From the NCBI RefSeq assembly GCF_027587175.1, contig NZ_JAPCID010000004.1, positions 1-64,000 on the forward strand: a DNA stretch of 64,000 nt, given 5' to 3'. The translations under genes and the position numbers were made by a program. Below the pieces are notes generated by a model. The model was not told the origin of the DNA and did not search any database. It saw only the letters and a list, made by a program, of their open reading frames with translations. Each line of letters starts with the position of its first letter. Position 1 is the stretch's first letter. Below are positions 16,308 to 24,729 of the stretch, in pieces. Source of the stretch: Solirubrobacter deserti. GTDB taxonomy: Bacteria > Actinomycetota > Thermoleophilia > Solirubrobacterales > Solirubrobacteraceae.

Positions 16308-18137
16308 TCATCCGGCGACAGCCGGCTCGGCGCCGTCGAACAGCTTCACCGGCTTGGCGTCCAGGTCGGCGGGATCGAGCTGGACGATCTCCTCGGTGCT
16401 CCCGCAGGCGCCCCGGCTCGCGATCAGCTCGTTGCCGCTCCAGGCCAGGTCGCAGGCGTTGCCGGCCACGCTCTGCGCGGCGAGCAGCTCACCGGCGGGC
16501 GCGTGGACCTCGATCCGGCCGGCGTTGATCACCGCGATCCGGCCGTCGCGGGCGACGGCGAGCGCGCGCAGGTCGCCCTGCGCGAGCGGCCGGCCGACCG
16601 GCACCAGGTCGGCGCCGACGCGGACGAGCTCGTCCTGCCCGCTCGTGCCGGTCTTGCGGCGCAGCGTGTACAGGCCGTCGGCGCTCCAGGCCGGGCGGTA
16701 GTAGTCGAACGTCTCGTCGGGGTGGCAGCGCGGCGCGGTGGCGGGCGGGACGACCACGCACAGCGCGCCGCCGGCGCCCGGCTCCTGCTCGGAGATGACG
16801 GCGAAGCGGCCGCCGTCGGGCGCGAACGCAGGGCTCACGTAGGAGCCGCCGCCGGCGGTCAGCGGCCGCGGCGTGCCGGGCGCGCGCGGATCGACGACGA
16901 CGACCTCGGCGTCGGCCTCGGCGGACGCGCGCCGCACGTAAGCCAGATGGCCCGTGCGCGGGTCCCAGGCCGGGTCCCCGCTGAGCTCGCCGACGGTCCC
17001 GCCGACGGGCGTCTCGGCCTCGCCCGGGAACAGCACCAGCACGCGGTTCGCGTACGCGTAGGCCACGGGTTCCTGCGCCGCGTCGGCCGGCGCGACCGAG
17101 GACAGCGTCGCCTTCGGCGTCACGGTGCCGGCGCCCTCGCCGCGGTAGTAGGAGATGGTCACGTCGCCGCCGTCGTCGATCTCGGCGCCCGCGGGCGGGT
17201 CCTGGCGCACGACGCCGGTCACGGGCGAGGCGGACTCGGCCGGCAGCGGCGCCTGGCGCGGCTTGAGCCCCGCCTCCCGCAGCCGCTCGCGCGCCTCCGA
17301 GACGGGAAGCCCGGTCACCTTCGGCACCGCGACCTCGTTCGGGCGCGCTACGAGGTACCCGGCGATCGCGGCGGCGACCATCGGCACGAGCAGCGCCCAG
17401 CCCGCCAGCGACGCGCGCTGGTGGAAGGTGGCCTCGGCGCTCGCGCCGTGCGTGGCCACGCGCACGGGCACGGGCTCGCCGCGCTTGAGCCAGCGCCGCG
17501 GCCCGCGGACCTCGAGCTCGGCGGCGATCTCCTCCCCGGGGCCGACGTGCACACGCGGGGGCGAGATCGAGCAGCCGAGCGGGCCGGCGGATGCACCGGC
17601 TGCGTCCGGCGAGGCCGGCTCGCCCGCGGCCGCGCCGATTGCCGCGGTCAGGTCGACCTCGGCGGCCGCGTCGCCGTCGTTGCGGACGCGGACGTCGGCG
17701 AACGCGCGGCGGCGGCCGCGCAGGGTGTCCGGGAGCAGCCGGAGCGAGACGACCGCGTGGGGCGCGACACGTACGCGCGCCGGGGCGGAGCCGACGCGGC
17801 GGCCGCGGGCGAACGCGACCACGCGCAGCGGCCACTCCGCGGCCTTGATCTCCGCGATGCGTGGCACGTGGACGCTCACATCCGCCTCGCGCTGCTCGCC
17901 CGCGGGGACCTCCACGGTGCGCGGGAACACCTCCGCCCACCCGACGGGCATGCCCTCGACGGTCAGCTCGAGGTGCTCGTCGCTCGCGGAGCGGTTGTCG
18001 ACGCGCACGACCAGCCGGGCCTCGGTCGCCGGTTCGACGATGACCGCCGGCGGTTCGCTGTCATAGCGGCCCCAGGGTGTGCGGAGTGCGACGCCGATGG
18101 CGTGCCGATGCCGTCCTGTCGTTCCTTCCCGGAACAT
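16308..18137 (-). CDS. PASTA-domain membrane protein with C-terminal beta-propeller
   Basis: 609 residues. Residues ~15-130 and ~135-235 are two beta-rich modules (DNRSASDEHLELTVEGMP..., typical of alpha-galactosidase/NEW3-like domains). One membrane helix lies at 245-264. A PASTA domain (VPKVTGLPVSEARERLREAG...) spans ~267-333, and a TolB/WD40-like propeller fills ~340-609 with repeated PAWDPRTGHLAYVR-type blades. The topology is therefore cytoplasmic beta modules and external PASTA plus propeller. PASTA domains bind peptidoglycan fragments in serine/threonine kinases and PBPs, but there is no kinase here. ATG 18137 has TAGCAT 8 nt upstream (18151..18146). Confidence 0.7.
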   Translation of the reverse strand: MFREGTTGRHRHAIGVALRTPWGRYDSEPPAVIVEPATEARLVVRVDNRSASDEHLELTVEGMPVGWAEVFPRTVEVPAGEQREADVSVHVPRIAEIKAAEWPLRVVAFARGRRVGSAPARVRVAPHAVVSLRLLPDTLRGRRRAFADVRVRNDGDAAAEVDLTAAIGAAAGEPASPDAAGASAGPLGCSISPPRVHVGPGEEIAAELEVRGPRRWLKRGEPVPVRVATHGASAEATFHQRASLAGWALLVPMVAAAIAGYLVARPNEVAVPKVTGLPVSEARERLREAGLKPRQAPLPAESASPVTGVVRQDPPAGAEIDDGGDVTISYYRGEGAGTVTPKATLSSVAPADAAQEPVAYAYANRVLVLFPGEAETPVGGTVGELSGDPAWDPRTGHLAYVRRASAEADAEVVVVDPRAPGTPRPLTAGGGSYVSPAFAPDGGRFAVISEQEPGAGGALCVVVPPATAPRCHPDETFDYYRPAWSADGLYTLRRKTGTSGQDELVRVGADLVPVGRPLAQGDLRALAVARDGRIAVINAGRIEVHAPAGELLAAQSVAGNACDLAWSGNELIASRGACGSTEEIVQLDPADLDAKPVKLFDGAEPAVAG

Positions 18138-18203
18138 CTGAAGCGATGCTAGGAGCGCTCTCTTAAGCGCAGTGCAAACGGTTTCATCGGTAGCGTCAAG
18201 CGC
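18138..18203. promoter_or_regulatory. Divergent leaderless promoters
   Basis: Minus: TAGCAT at 18151..18146, 8 nt before ATG 18137. Plus: TAGCGT at 18191-18196, 7 nt before GTG 18204. A short inverted repeat gcgct/agcgc with a 6-nt spacer lies between them, near 18154-18170, and could bind a regulator, though it is too short to be persuasive. Confidence 0.45.
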
Positions 18204-19307
18204 GTGAATATCGCACGCGTCGACGTCTTTGGCTACGCCCTGCGCTACGCGCACGGGGAGTATGTGATGTCGAGCGGGCGTGCGATCGCCGCGCTGCCGA
18301 GCACGCTGGTGCGGATCACCACGGACGGCGGGCTCGAGGGCTGGGGCGAGACGTGCCCGCTTGGGCCGACCTACCTCGAGAGCCACGCCGAGGGCGCCCG
18401 CGCTGCGCTGCGTGTGCTGGCTCCCGCGCTGCTGGGCGTGGACCCGCGCAACCTGGGTGCAGTGCAGGACGCCATGGACGGCGCGCTGCGCGGGCACGCG
18501 TACGCCAAGGCGGCGCTGGACATCGCGTGCTGGGACGTGCTCGGCCGCGCGCTCGGCGTGCCCGTGAGCACGCTGCTCGGCGGCGTGCGCAGTGCCGACT
18601 TCCCGCTGTACGTCGCGATCCCGCTCGGCCCGGTGCACGAGATGGTGCAGCACGTCCGCGACCGCCGCGCCGAGGGCGTGCGCCACTTTCAGCTCAAACT
18701 CGGCGCGGACCCGCGCGAGGACGTGGCGCGTGTGCGCGCCGTGCTGGAGGAGGACCTCGACGTCGTCGCCGCCGACGCCAACGGCGGCTGGCGCCTGCAG
18801 GACGCCGTGTTCGCCGCCCGCGCGCTGGAGGGACTCGACCGCGTGTTGTTCGAGCAGCCCTGCCCGACGCTCGAGGAGTGCCTGGTCGTGCGCGAGCGCA
18901 CGACGCTGCCGATGGTGCTCGACGAGGTGATCACCGACGTGCCGGCGCTGATCCGCGCGTACGGCGCGATGGAGGCGATCAACCTCAAGCTCGGGCGTGC
19001 CGGCGGCCTGACGAAGGCACGGCTGATGCGCGACCTCGGCACCGAGCTCGGCCTGCGCTTCACGATCGAGGACACGTGGGGCGGCGACGTCACCACCGCC
19101 GCCGTCAGCCACCTGGCCGCCTCGACGAAGCCCGATCACCTGCTGATGGCGTCGTTCATGAACGACTGGACGCTCGACCACGTCGCCGGCTACGTGCCGC
19201 GTTCGGTCGACGGCCGCGGTGCCGCGCCGACCGGGCCGGGGCTGGGGATCGACGTCGATGCCGAGGCGCTGGGCGAGCCCATAGAGTCCGCCGTGTGGTC
19301 ACCCTGA
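18204..19307 (+). CDS. Mandelate racemase/muconate lactonizing enzyme family protein
   Basis: 367-residue enolase-superfamily enzyme. The N-terminal capping domain is residues 1-125 and the barrel domain follows. Metal ligands are visible as Asp191 (VAADANGGW), Glu217 (FEQPC) and Asp240 (VLDEVI). Catalytic lysines are Lys165 in HFQLKLG and Lys262 in NLKLGRAGG on opposite faces, as in the MLE subgroup, which performs racemisation, dehydration or cycloisomerisation by proton abstraction next to a carboxylate. It resembles proline-betaine epimerase and cis-3-hydroxyproline dehydratase relatives, but the substrate is not determined. GTG start, leaderless. The coding end overlaps the next gene by 13 bp. 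Confidence 0.82.
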   Translation: MNIARVDVFGYALRYAHGEYVMSSGRAIAALPSTLVRITTDGGLEGWGETCPLGPTYLESHAEGARAALRVLAPALLGVDPRNLGAVQDAMDGALRGHAYAKAALDIACWDVLGRALGVPVSTLLGGVRSADFPLYVAIPLGPVHEMVQHVRDRRAEGVRHFQLKLGADPREDVARVRAVLEEDLDVVAADANGGWRLQDAVFAARALEGLDRVLFEQPCPTLEECLVVRERTTLPMVLDEVITDVPALIRAYGAMEAINLKLGRAGGLTKARLMRDLGTELGLRFTIEDTWGGDVTTAAVSHLAASTKPDHLLMASFMNDWTLDHVAGYVPRSVDGRGAAPTGPGLGIDVDAEALGEPIESAVWSP

Positions 19308-20068
19308 CGCACATCGGCGGCCCGACCGCCCTGGTCGAGTTCGCCGGCTGGCGCATCCTGACCGACCCCACCTTCGACCCCGCCGGCGGCAAGTACAAGT
19401 TCGGCTGGGGCACCGGCTCGGTCAAGACGGCCGGGCCCGCGATCGACCCCGCGCAGCTCGGCCCGATCGACGCCGTCCTGCTCACGCACGACCACCACGA
19501 GGACAACCTCGACGCCGCGGGCCGCGCGTTCCTGCCCGAGGTAGACACGGTGGTGACCACGGCGTCGGGCGCGCAGCGGCTCGGCGGCGCCACGCGGGGG
19601 CTGACCGACTGGCAGACGACCGAGCTCGCCAAACCCGGGTCGCCCACGATCAAGGTCACCGCCACACCCTGCCGGCACGGCCCGCCGCTCAGTCACCCGA
19701 TCGTCGGCGACGTGATCGGCTTCGCGCTCGACTGGGGCGAGGGCGTGCTGTGGTTCAGCGGCGACACCGTGCTCTACGACGGCGTCAAGTCCGTCGCGCA
19801 GCGCCTGAAGGTCGACGTCGCAGTCCTGCACTGCGGCGGCGTCCAGTTCCCTGTGACCGGCCCGGCGCGCTACACGATGACCGGCCACGACGCGGTCGAG
19901 CTGGTCAAGCTGCTCCAGCCGCGCGTCGCGATCCCGATCCACTACGAGGGCTGGAGGCACTTCCGCGACGGGCAGCGCGGCGTCGAGCGCGCGATCGCGC
20001 AGGCGCCCGCGGACGTCATGGAGCGCTTCCGTTGGCTGCCGATCGGCGAAGCGGTCTCGCTCTCTTAA
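19295..20068 (+). CDS. MBL-fold metal-dependent hydrolase (UlaG-like)
   Basis: 257 residues. Beta-lactamase-fold hydrolase with the N-terminal strand MVTLTHIGGPTALVEF, the metal motif LTHDHHEDNLD (about residues 64-74), a second His in TPCRHGPP, Asp in WFSGDT and a terminal His in IPIHYEGW. The final His of the canonical HxHxDH is Asn here, so metal site 2 may be altered. The overall layout is closest to UlaG/L-ascorbate lactonase-like hydrolases. The GTG start at 19295 has TAGAGT 7 nt upstream (19282-19287), within the preceding gene, which suggests an internal promoter as well as read-through. The relation to the enolase-superfamily partner is unknown. Confidence 0.75.
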   Translation: MVTLTHIGGPTALVEFAGWRILTDPTFDPAGGKYKFGWGTGSVKTAGPAIDPAQLGPIDAVLLTHDHHEDNLDAAGRAFLPEVDTVVTTASGAQRLGGATRGLTDWQTTELAKPGSPTIKVTATPCRHGPPLSHPIVGDVIGFALDWGEGVLWFSGDTVLYDGVKSVAQRLKVDVAVLHCGGVQFPVTGPARYTMTGHDAVELVKLLQPRVAIPIHYEGWRHFRDGQRGVERAIAQAPADVMERFRWLPIGEAVSLS

Positions 20069-20191
20069 CTGGACAACTGTTCGAAGGTCGACGCGCGAGG
20101 CGATCTGTACGGTTGCGCCTCGATCCGCGCTGACCCGGTCGCCAACGGCCCCTGCGGTGCTCGAGTCTTTATAGGGAGAGGGGAACTCCGT
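20069..20191. promoter_or_regulatory. Spacer with stem-loop and promoter of the Ig-repeat gene
   Basis: Contains an inverted repeat cgaggcg (20096-20102) / cgcctcg (20116-20122) with a 13-nt loop and no following T run; it may act as a terminator for the MBL gene or as leader structure. Near the 3' end, ctttatagggag resembles a -10, and the purine-rich gggagagggg 8-17 nt before ATG 20192 is a convincing ribosome site. Confidence 0.4.
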
Positions 20192-23100
20192 ATGAGCCGT
20201 TCGGCCGGCCGTGTCCGACTGTTGCTGGTCCTTGCGCTGATGGCGCTGGCGAGCTTCGCGCTGCCCGCCGCCGCGAACGCGGCGCCGCCGACGTGCGTCG
20301 ACCCGCCGGCGATCGAGATCGAGCAGGGTGAGGTCTACAGCGTCTCGCCCTTCGCGCTCTCGTTCTACTGCTCGGACCCGGAGGGCGGCACGCTCACGCC
20401 CACGGTGATCGCGCAGCCGGCCCACGGCACGTTGACGGGACCGGACGCCCTGGGGTGGTACCGCTACACGGCCGGGACGACCCACGTCGGCCAGGACACG
20501 ATCCGGCTGCGGGTCTCCGACCCCGCCCAGGAGTTCGCGGAGATGACGGTCCGCTTCACGATCGGGGTCGGCCAGAACGATCCGCCGAACTGCTTTCTCA
20601 GCATCGACTCGCGCGCGGTGATCCCGGGTCAGGCGTTCCAGGTCCAGGCCGGCGAGCGTACGCGCGGGACGATCTCGTGCACCGACCCGGACAGCAGCGC
20701 GTTCGACTTCTCCGTCCACGCGCAGCCCGCACACGGCTCCGTGACCGCCCTCGAGGAGGTCGCGACGGGCGGGTACGCGACGTTCCGCTACACCCCGGCT
20801 GCCGCGCATCGCGGCTCGGACTCCTTCACGCTGCACGTCAGCGATGGGCTCGCCGTGACCGAGCTGGTCGTGGCCGTGGACGTGATTGCCCCCCAGGACG
20901 ACGCGCCGCAGTGCTACCAGGCCTACTTCTCGACGCTGCCGCCCGCCGACGACCGGCACCTGATGGAGGCCGGCGAGCCCTCGCGCGCGGGGCTCTCGTG
21001 CTGGGACCCCGAGGGGAAGCCGCTGACCTTCACGGTCGTCGATGCACCCGAGCACGGCCAGCTGAGCGACTTCCAGGACAACGCGACGGTCGATGAGCGA
21101 CGCCTGTTCTCGGTGCGGTACACGACGGCCCCGACGTATCGCGGCCTGGACGAGTTCGTCGTCCGCGTCGGCGACGGCGAGCTCAGCACCGAGTTCGAGC
21201 TCAAGCTCCGCGTCGTGGACCCGGTCAACTCGCCGCCCACGTGCTGGACGAGCATCGGTTCGGCTCCCCCGCAGCCGGACACGCGCTATCCCGCCGAGGA
21301 CGACGGGAAGCCGACCACCGGCAGCATCAGCTGCAGCGATCCCGAGAACGCGAACGTGACCTACAGCGTGCAGGTCCCGCCCGCCCACGGGGTCCTCGGC
21401 TCGCTGACGCCCCCGCAGGGCTACCCGCTCTCGGTCGCCTGGCTCTCCTACACGCCCGACGCCGAGTACCGCGGGCCGGACGAGGTCACCATCCGCGCGA
21501 CCGACAGCGGCGGCGCGTACACCGACCACGTCGTCAAGTTCACCGTGGTCGCGGCGGCCAACGACGCCCCGGTCTGCCATCCGGGCCTGAGCGGCGCCTT
21601 CCCCGGGCCGGGCCAGCGCTGGCGCGCCGAGGCGGGCGAGCCGAACGCGGGCCACTACTCCTGCACGGACGACGAGGGCGAGCCGCTGACCTACACCGTC
21701 GCCGAGCAACCGGCGCACGGCACGGTGGCGTTCTCCCCCGGCTCGGGCAGCTTCACCTACACGCCCGTCGCGACCCACCGCGGCCCCGACGAGTTCAAGC
21801 TGCGGGCCGGCGACGGCACGAACAGCCTCGTGTCGGTGGTGCAGGTCGACGTCGTGGACCCGGTCAACAACCCGCCGCAGTGCTCCGTCTGGGCGGGCAC
21901 CGCGGGGCCGGACGGCCGCTATCCCGCGGAAGCCGGCGTCGACAAGCACCTGTCGGTGTCCTGCTTCGACCAGGACAGCACCGCGCTGACGTTCAGCGTG
22001 TCGGACCAGCCGGACCACGGCACGGCGGACGTCGCCTCCGTCTTCGGCTCGTCCGCGTCGCTCGTCTACCGCCCGGCCGAGAGCTACAGCGGGCCCGACG
22101 AACTCACGGTGACCATCCGTGACGGCGACCTCGAGGTTCAGCAGACGGTGAAGTTCCAGGTTGCCGAGGGAATCAACGACGCGCCCGAGTGCTTCACGGC
22201 CCGCACGCTCGTGCAGCAGCCCTGGACGGGCTGGGTCAGCGCCGACTGCTACGACGCCGACAACGACAATCTGACGTACACCGTCGTGGAGCAGCCGAAG
22301 CACGGGACGCTGACGTCCACCTCCGGTGGCTGGAACTACAAGCCTCAGCCCGGCTACGTCGGCGAGGACACGTTCACCTACCGCGCCTTCGACGGCGAGC
22401 TGCAGTCCGGCACCGCGACGGCGTTCATCACGGTCGCCGAGGCCGACCGGCTGCTGCTCACGCCTGAGGTGGACACGCCGCAGGTCGGCACGACCCAGCG
22501 GGTGACGGCCACGCTGCGCGACGGCATGGGCACGCCACGCGCGGGCGAGACGTTGCAGTGGAGGATCGCCGGCGCCGGCTCGCCGCTGACGGGCCAGGCG
22601 GTCACGAACGCCTCCGGCCAGGTCGAGATCGCATGGAGCCGCAGCGCGGTCGGCAAGGACGAGCTGGCGATCACGCACGACGGCACGACGTTCGACGCCA
22701 CGGCCATCGCGCACTGGCGCGCGGCGAGCGACGTCCAGCCCCCCACCGTCGGTCCGCCGACGACCACGTCCGGAGCTCCGCTGCCCGGCGTGCAGATCGG
22801 CGAGACGATCGACCCCACCGACCCCTCCCAGCGCCACATCCTGGTCTCGCGCTCGCAGACCGACGCGGCCGGCGTGCAGCCGTGCCCGGGCGTCCCGGAC
22901 AGCCGCGCGCTCACGCTGGCGGTCTCGGTCGTCATCGACGCGGGCGCGAGCGACGTGGTCGCGGACAGCGTCGAGCTGTTCCAGGTCGCGCCGGGTGCCG
23001 CGCCGACCGCCGGTGCCCTGACGCCGCCCGGCTGGATGAAGCCGTCGAAGGTCGAGGGCGACAAGTACACGTTCGAGCTCGACTGCATCCGCACGGGCGA

Positions 23101-24148
23101 CCTGTACGTCTCGTACGCGCTCAGCGAGAACGGCGAGTACGCCGAGTTCACGGTGCCGATCGGCGGGATCACGCTGATCGACCCGCAGGGCGTCGTCTAC
23201 GACAAGGACAAGTACGCGGAGCGGATCGCGGCGGGCGACACGCCGGCCGTCGCGCGCGCCGCGGCCGCGATCACGGGCGCGACGGTCACGCTGCAGCGCA
23301 AGGTCGGCGCCGCGTGGGTGACGCTGCTGTCCGGCGACCCGGGCATCTCGCCCAAGGTCAATCCGCAGATCACGGGCGCGGACGGCAAGTACCAGTGGGA
23401 CGTGTCCGCGGGCGAGTACCGCGTCCTCGTGGCCAAGGCCGGCTACGACACGGTCACCAGCGACGCGGTGACGATCCCGCCGCCGGCCCTCGAGCACCAC
23501 ATCGCGCTCACACGCACGGACAAGCCGGTCGTGCCCCAGCCCGACACCACCGCACCCAACACGACCATCACAGCCGCCCCGGCCGCGACGGGCGACGACA
23601 CCACGCCGACCTTCGCGTTCAGCGCGAACGAGGGCGGCGCGCGGTTCGAGTGCCGCGTGGACAGCGGCGCATTCGCCCCGTGCACGTCGCCGCACACGAC
23701 GGCGGCGCTGGCCACCGGCGCGCACACGTTCGACGTGCGTGCCGTCGACGCGGCCGGCAACGCCGACGCGAGCCCGGCGCGCGCCGGGTTCACGATCGTC
23801 ACGACGCAGGGTGGGGACAACAACGGCGGTGGTGGTGGCACCGAGAACGGCGGCGGCGGCAATCCCCACGCCGGTGGCGGCGCGCCCGGCGGTGGCGGCG
23901 GCGCGCCCGCGGGCGGCGGCACCCCGCCGACGACCACGAACCCGCAGGTGAAGCCTCAGTCCGCGCTCGAGAAGCGGCTCGCGAAGGCGTGCGGCAAGCT
24001 TCAGGGCAAGAGCAAGTCGACGTGCGAGAAGCGCGAGCGGGCGCTCGCCAAGTGCGACGCGCTCAAGACCAAGACCAAGTCGCAGAAGACCAAGAAGGCC
24101 GCCTGCGTCAAGAAGGCGAAGCTGATCGGAAAGGCGAAGAAGCCCTAG
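20192..24148 (+). CDS. Large secreted Ig-like-repeat surface protein
   Basis: 1318 residues. A Sec signal peptide (about 1-29, VRLLLVLALMALASFALPAAANA) is followed by seven ~100-residue cadherin/Big_9-like repeats. Each starts with PPxC or APxC, has a second Cys in a (S/T)C-D/W-DPE motif, then QPAHG, FTYTP and YRGPDEF-type strands; the Cys pairs probably form one disulfide per repeat. A Big_1-like module (about 750-850), a carboxypeptidase-regulatory-like module (about 1000-1110), and a DTTAPNTTI domain with FECRVDSGAF and AAGNADAS follow. A Gly-rich linker leads to a tail of Lys and Cys. No sortase motif is seen. Probably an adhesin or cell-surface scaffold; the basic tail might bind the envelope. 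Confidence 0.8.
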   Translation: MSRSAGRVRLLLVLALMALASFALPAAANAAPPTCVDPPAIEIEQGEVYSVSPFALSFYCSDPEGGTLTPTVIAQPAHGTLTGPDALGWYRYTAGTTHVGQDTIRLRVSDPAQEFAEMTVRFTIGVGQNDPPNCFLSIDSRAVIPGQAFQVQAGERTRGTISCTDPDSSAFDFSVHAQPAHGSVTALEEVATGGYATFRYTPAAAHRGSDSFTLHVSDGLAVTELVVAVDVIAPQDDAPQCYQAYFSTLPPADDRHLMEAGEPSRAGLSCWDPEGKPLTFTVVDAPEHGQLSDFQDNATVDERRLFSVRYTTAPTYRGLDEFVVRVGDGELSTEFELKLRVVDPVNSPPTCWTSIGSAPPQPDTRYPAEDDGKPTTGSISCSDPENANVTYSVQVPPAHGVLGSLTPPQGYPLSVAWLSYTPDAEYRGPDEVTIRATDSGGAYTDHVVKFTVVAAANDAPVCHPGLSGAFPGPGQRWRAEAGEPNAGHYSCTDDEGEPLTYTVAEQPAHGTVAFSPGSGSFTYTPVATHRGPDEFKLRAGDGTNSLVSVVQVDVVDPVNNPPQCSVWAGTAGPDGRYPAEAGVDKHLSVSCFDQDSTALTFSVSDQPDHGTADVASVFGSSASLVYRPAESYSGPDELTVTIRDGDLEVQQTVKFQVAEGINDAPECFTARTLVQQPWTGWVSADCYDADNDNLTYTVVEQPKHGTLTSTSGGWNYKPQPGYVGEDTFTYRAFDGELQSGTATAFITVAEADRLLLTPEVDTPQVGTTQRVTATLRDGMGTPRAGETLQWRIAGAGSPLTGQAVTNASGQVEIAWSRSAVGKDELAITHDGTTFDATAIAHWRAASDVQPPTVGPPTTTSGAPLPGVQIGETIDPTDPSQRHILVSRSQTDAAGVQPCPGVPDSRALTLAVSVVIDAGASDVVADSVELFQVAPGAAPTAGALTPPGWMKPSKVEGDKYTFELDCIRTGDLYVSYALSENGEYAEFTVPIGGITLIDPQGVVYDKDKYAERIAAGDTPAVARAAAAITGATVTLQRKVGAAWVTLLSGDPGISPKVNPQITGADGKYQWDVSAGEYRVLVAKAGYDTVTSDAVTIPPPALEHHIALTRTDKPVVPQPDTTAPNTTITAAPAATGDDTTPTFAFSANEGGARFECRVDSGAFAPCTSPHTTAALATGAHTFDVRAVDAAGNADASPARAGFTIVTTQGGDNNGGGGGTENGGGGNPHAGGGAPGGGGGAPAGGGTPPTTTNPQVKPQSALEKRLAKACGKLQGKSKSTCEKRERALAKCDALKTKTKSQKTKKAACVKKAKLIGKAKKP

Positions 24149-24714
24149 GCGTCGACTTCGTCTTCGCCCTCGGGACGCGGCGGGCGCCACGCCTCTCCGG
24201 CGTTGAGCGCCCGCACCGCGGCGCGCTTGTGCTCGGGCACCGTGCGATCGAGCATGAGCACGCCGTCCAGGTGGTCGGCCTCGTGCTGGAGGATGCGCGC
24301 GTGGATGCCGGAGGCCTCCAGGCGCAGCGGCTCGCCGTGGGCGTCCTGGGCCTCCATGACGATGTCGCGCGGGCGTTCGACGGCGACGTGGACGCGGGCC
24401 TTGCCGAGCGAGAGGCAGCCCTCGATGGCGGACTCGGTCTCCTCGCCGGCCTCGACGATCCGCGGGTTCACGATCACCCGCACGGGCGCGTCCTCGGGGT
24501 CGTCCGGCAGCCGGTAGACGAAGACCCGGCGCAGCGACCCGACCTGGGTGGCGGCCAGCCCGGCGCCGTCGGCGCCGCGCATGATGTCGGCCAGCTCGGC
24601 GACCTGCTGCGCGAAGGCTTCGTCGAACTCCTCGACCTCGCGCGCCCGCTCACGCAGGACGGGGTCGCCCCATTGGCGGATGAGCGCGAACGCGCGTTCG
24701 TCAGGCTGAGACAC
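24145..24714 (-). CDS. def: Peptide deformylase
   Basis: 189 residues. Removes the N-formyl group from nascent proteins. All three active-site motifs are present: GAGLAATQ (50-57), EGCLSL (Cys100), and HEADH (His144, Glu145, His148), which bind the catalytic metal. The C-terminus is extended and acidic (PRPEGEDEVDA). GTG start at 24714; TATCCT lies 8 nt upstream (24728..24723), right beside the stop of the next gene on the same strand, so def has its own leaderless promoter. The stop overlaps the end of the convergent Ig-repeat gene by 4 bp. Confidence 0.93.
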   Translation of the reverse strand: MSQPDERAFALIRQWGDPVLRERAREVEEFDEAFAQQVAELADIMRGADGAGLAATQVGSLRRVFVYRLPDDPEDAPVRVIVNPRIVEAGEETESAIEGCLSLGKARVHVAVERPRDIVMEAQDAHGEPLRLEASGIHARILQHEADHLDGVLMLDRTVPEHKRAAVRALNAGEAWRPPRPEGEDEVDA

Positions 24715-24729
24715 GGCGCGGCAGGATAG

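Noticed and set aside
19190-24190. 1666-codon open frame on the minus strand opposite the Ig-repeat gene
   Set aside because: Antisense frame of GC-rich code; low-complexity Arg/Gly/Ala product, no start signal, opposite a gene with clear domains.
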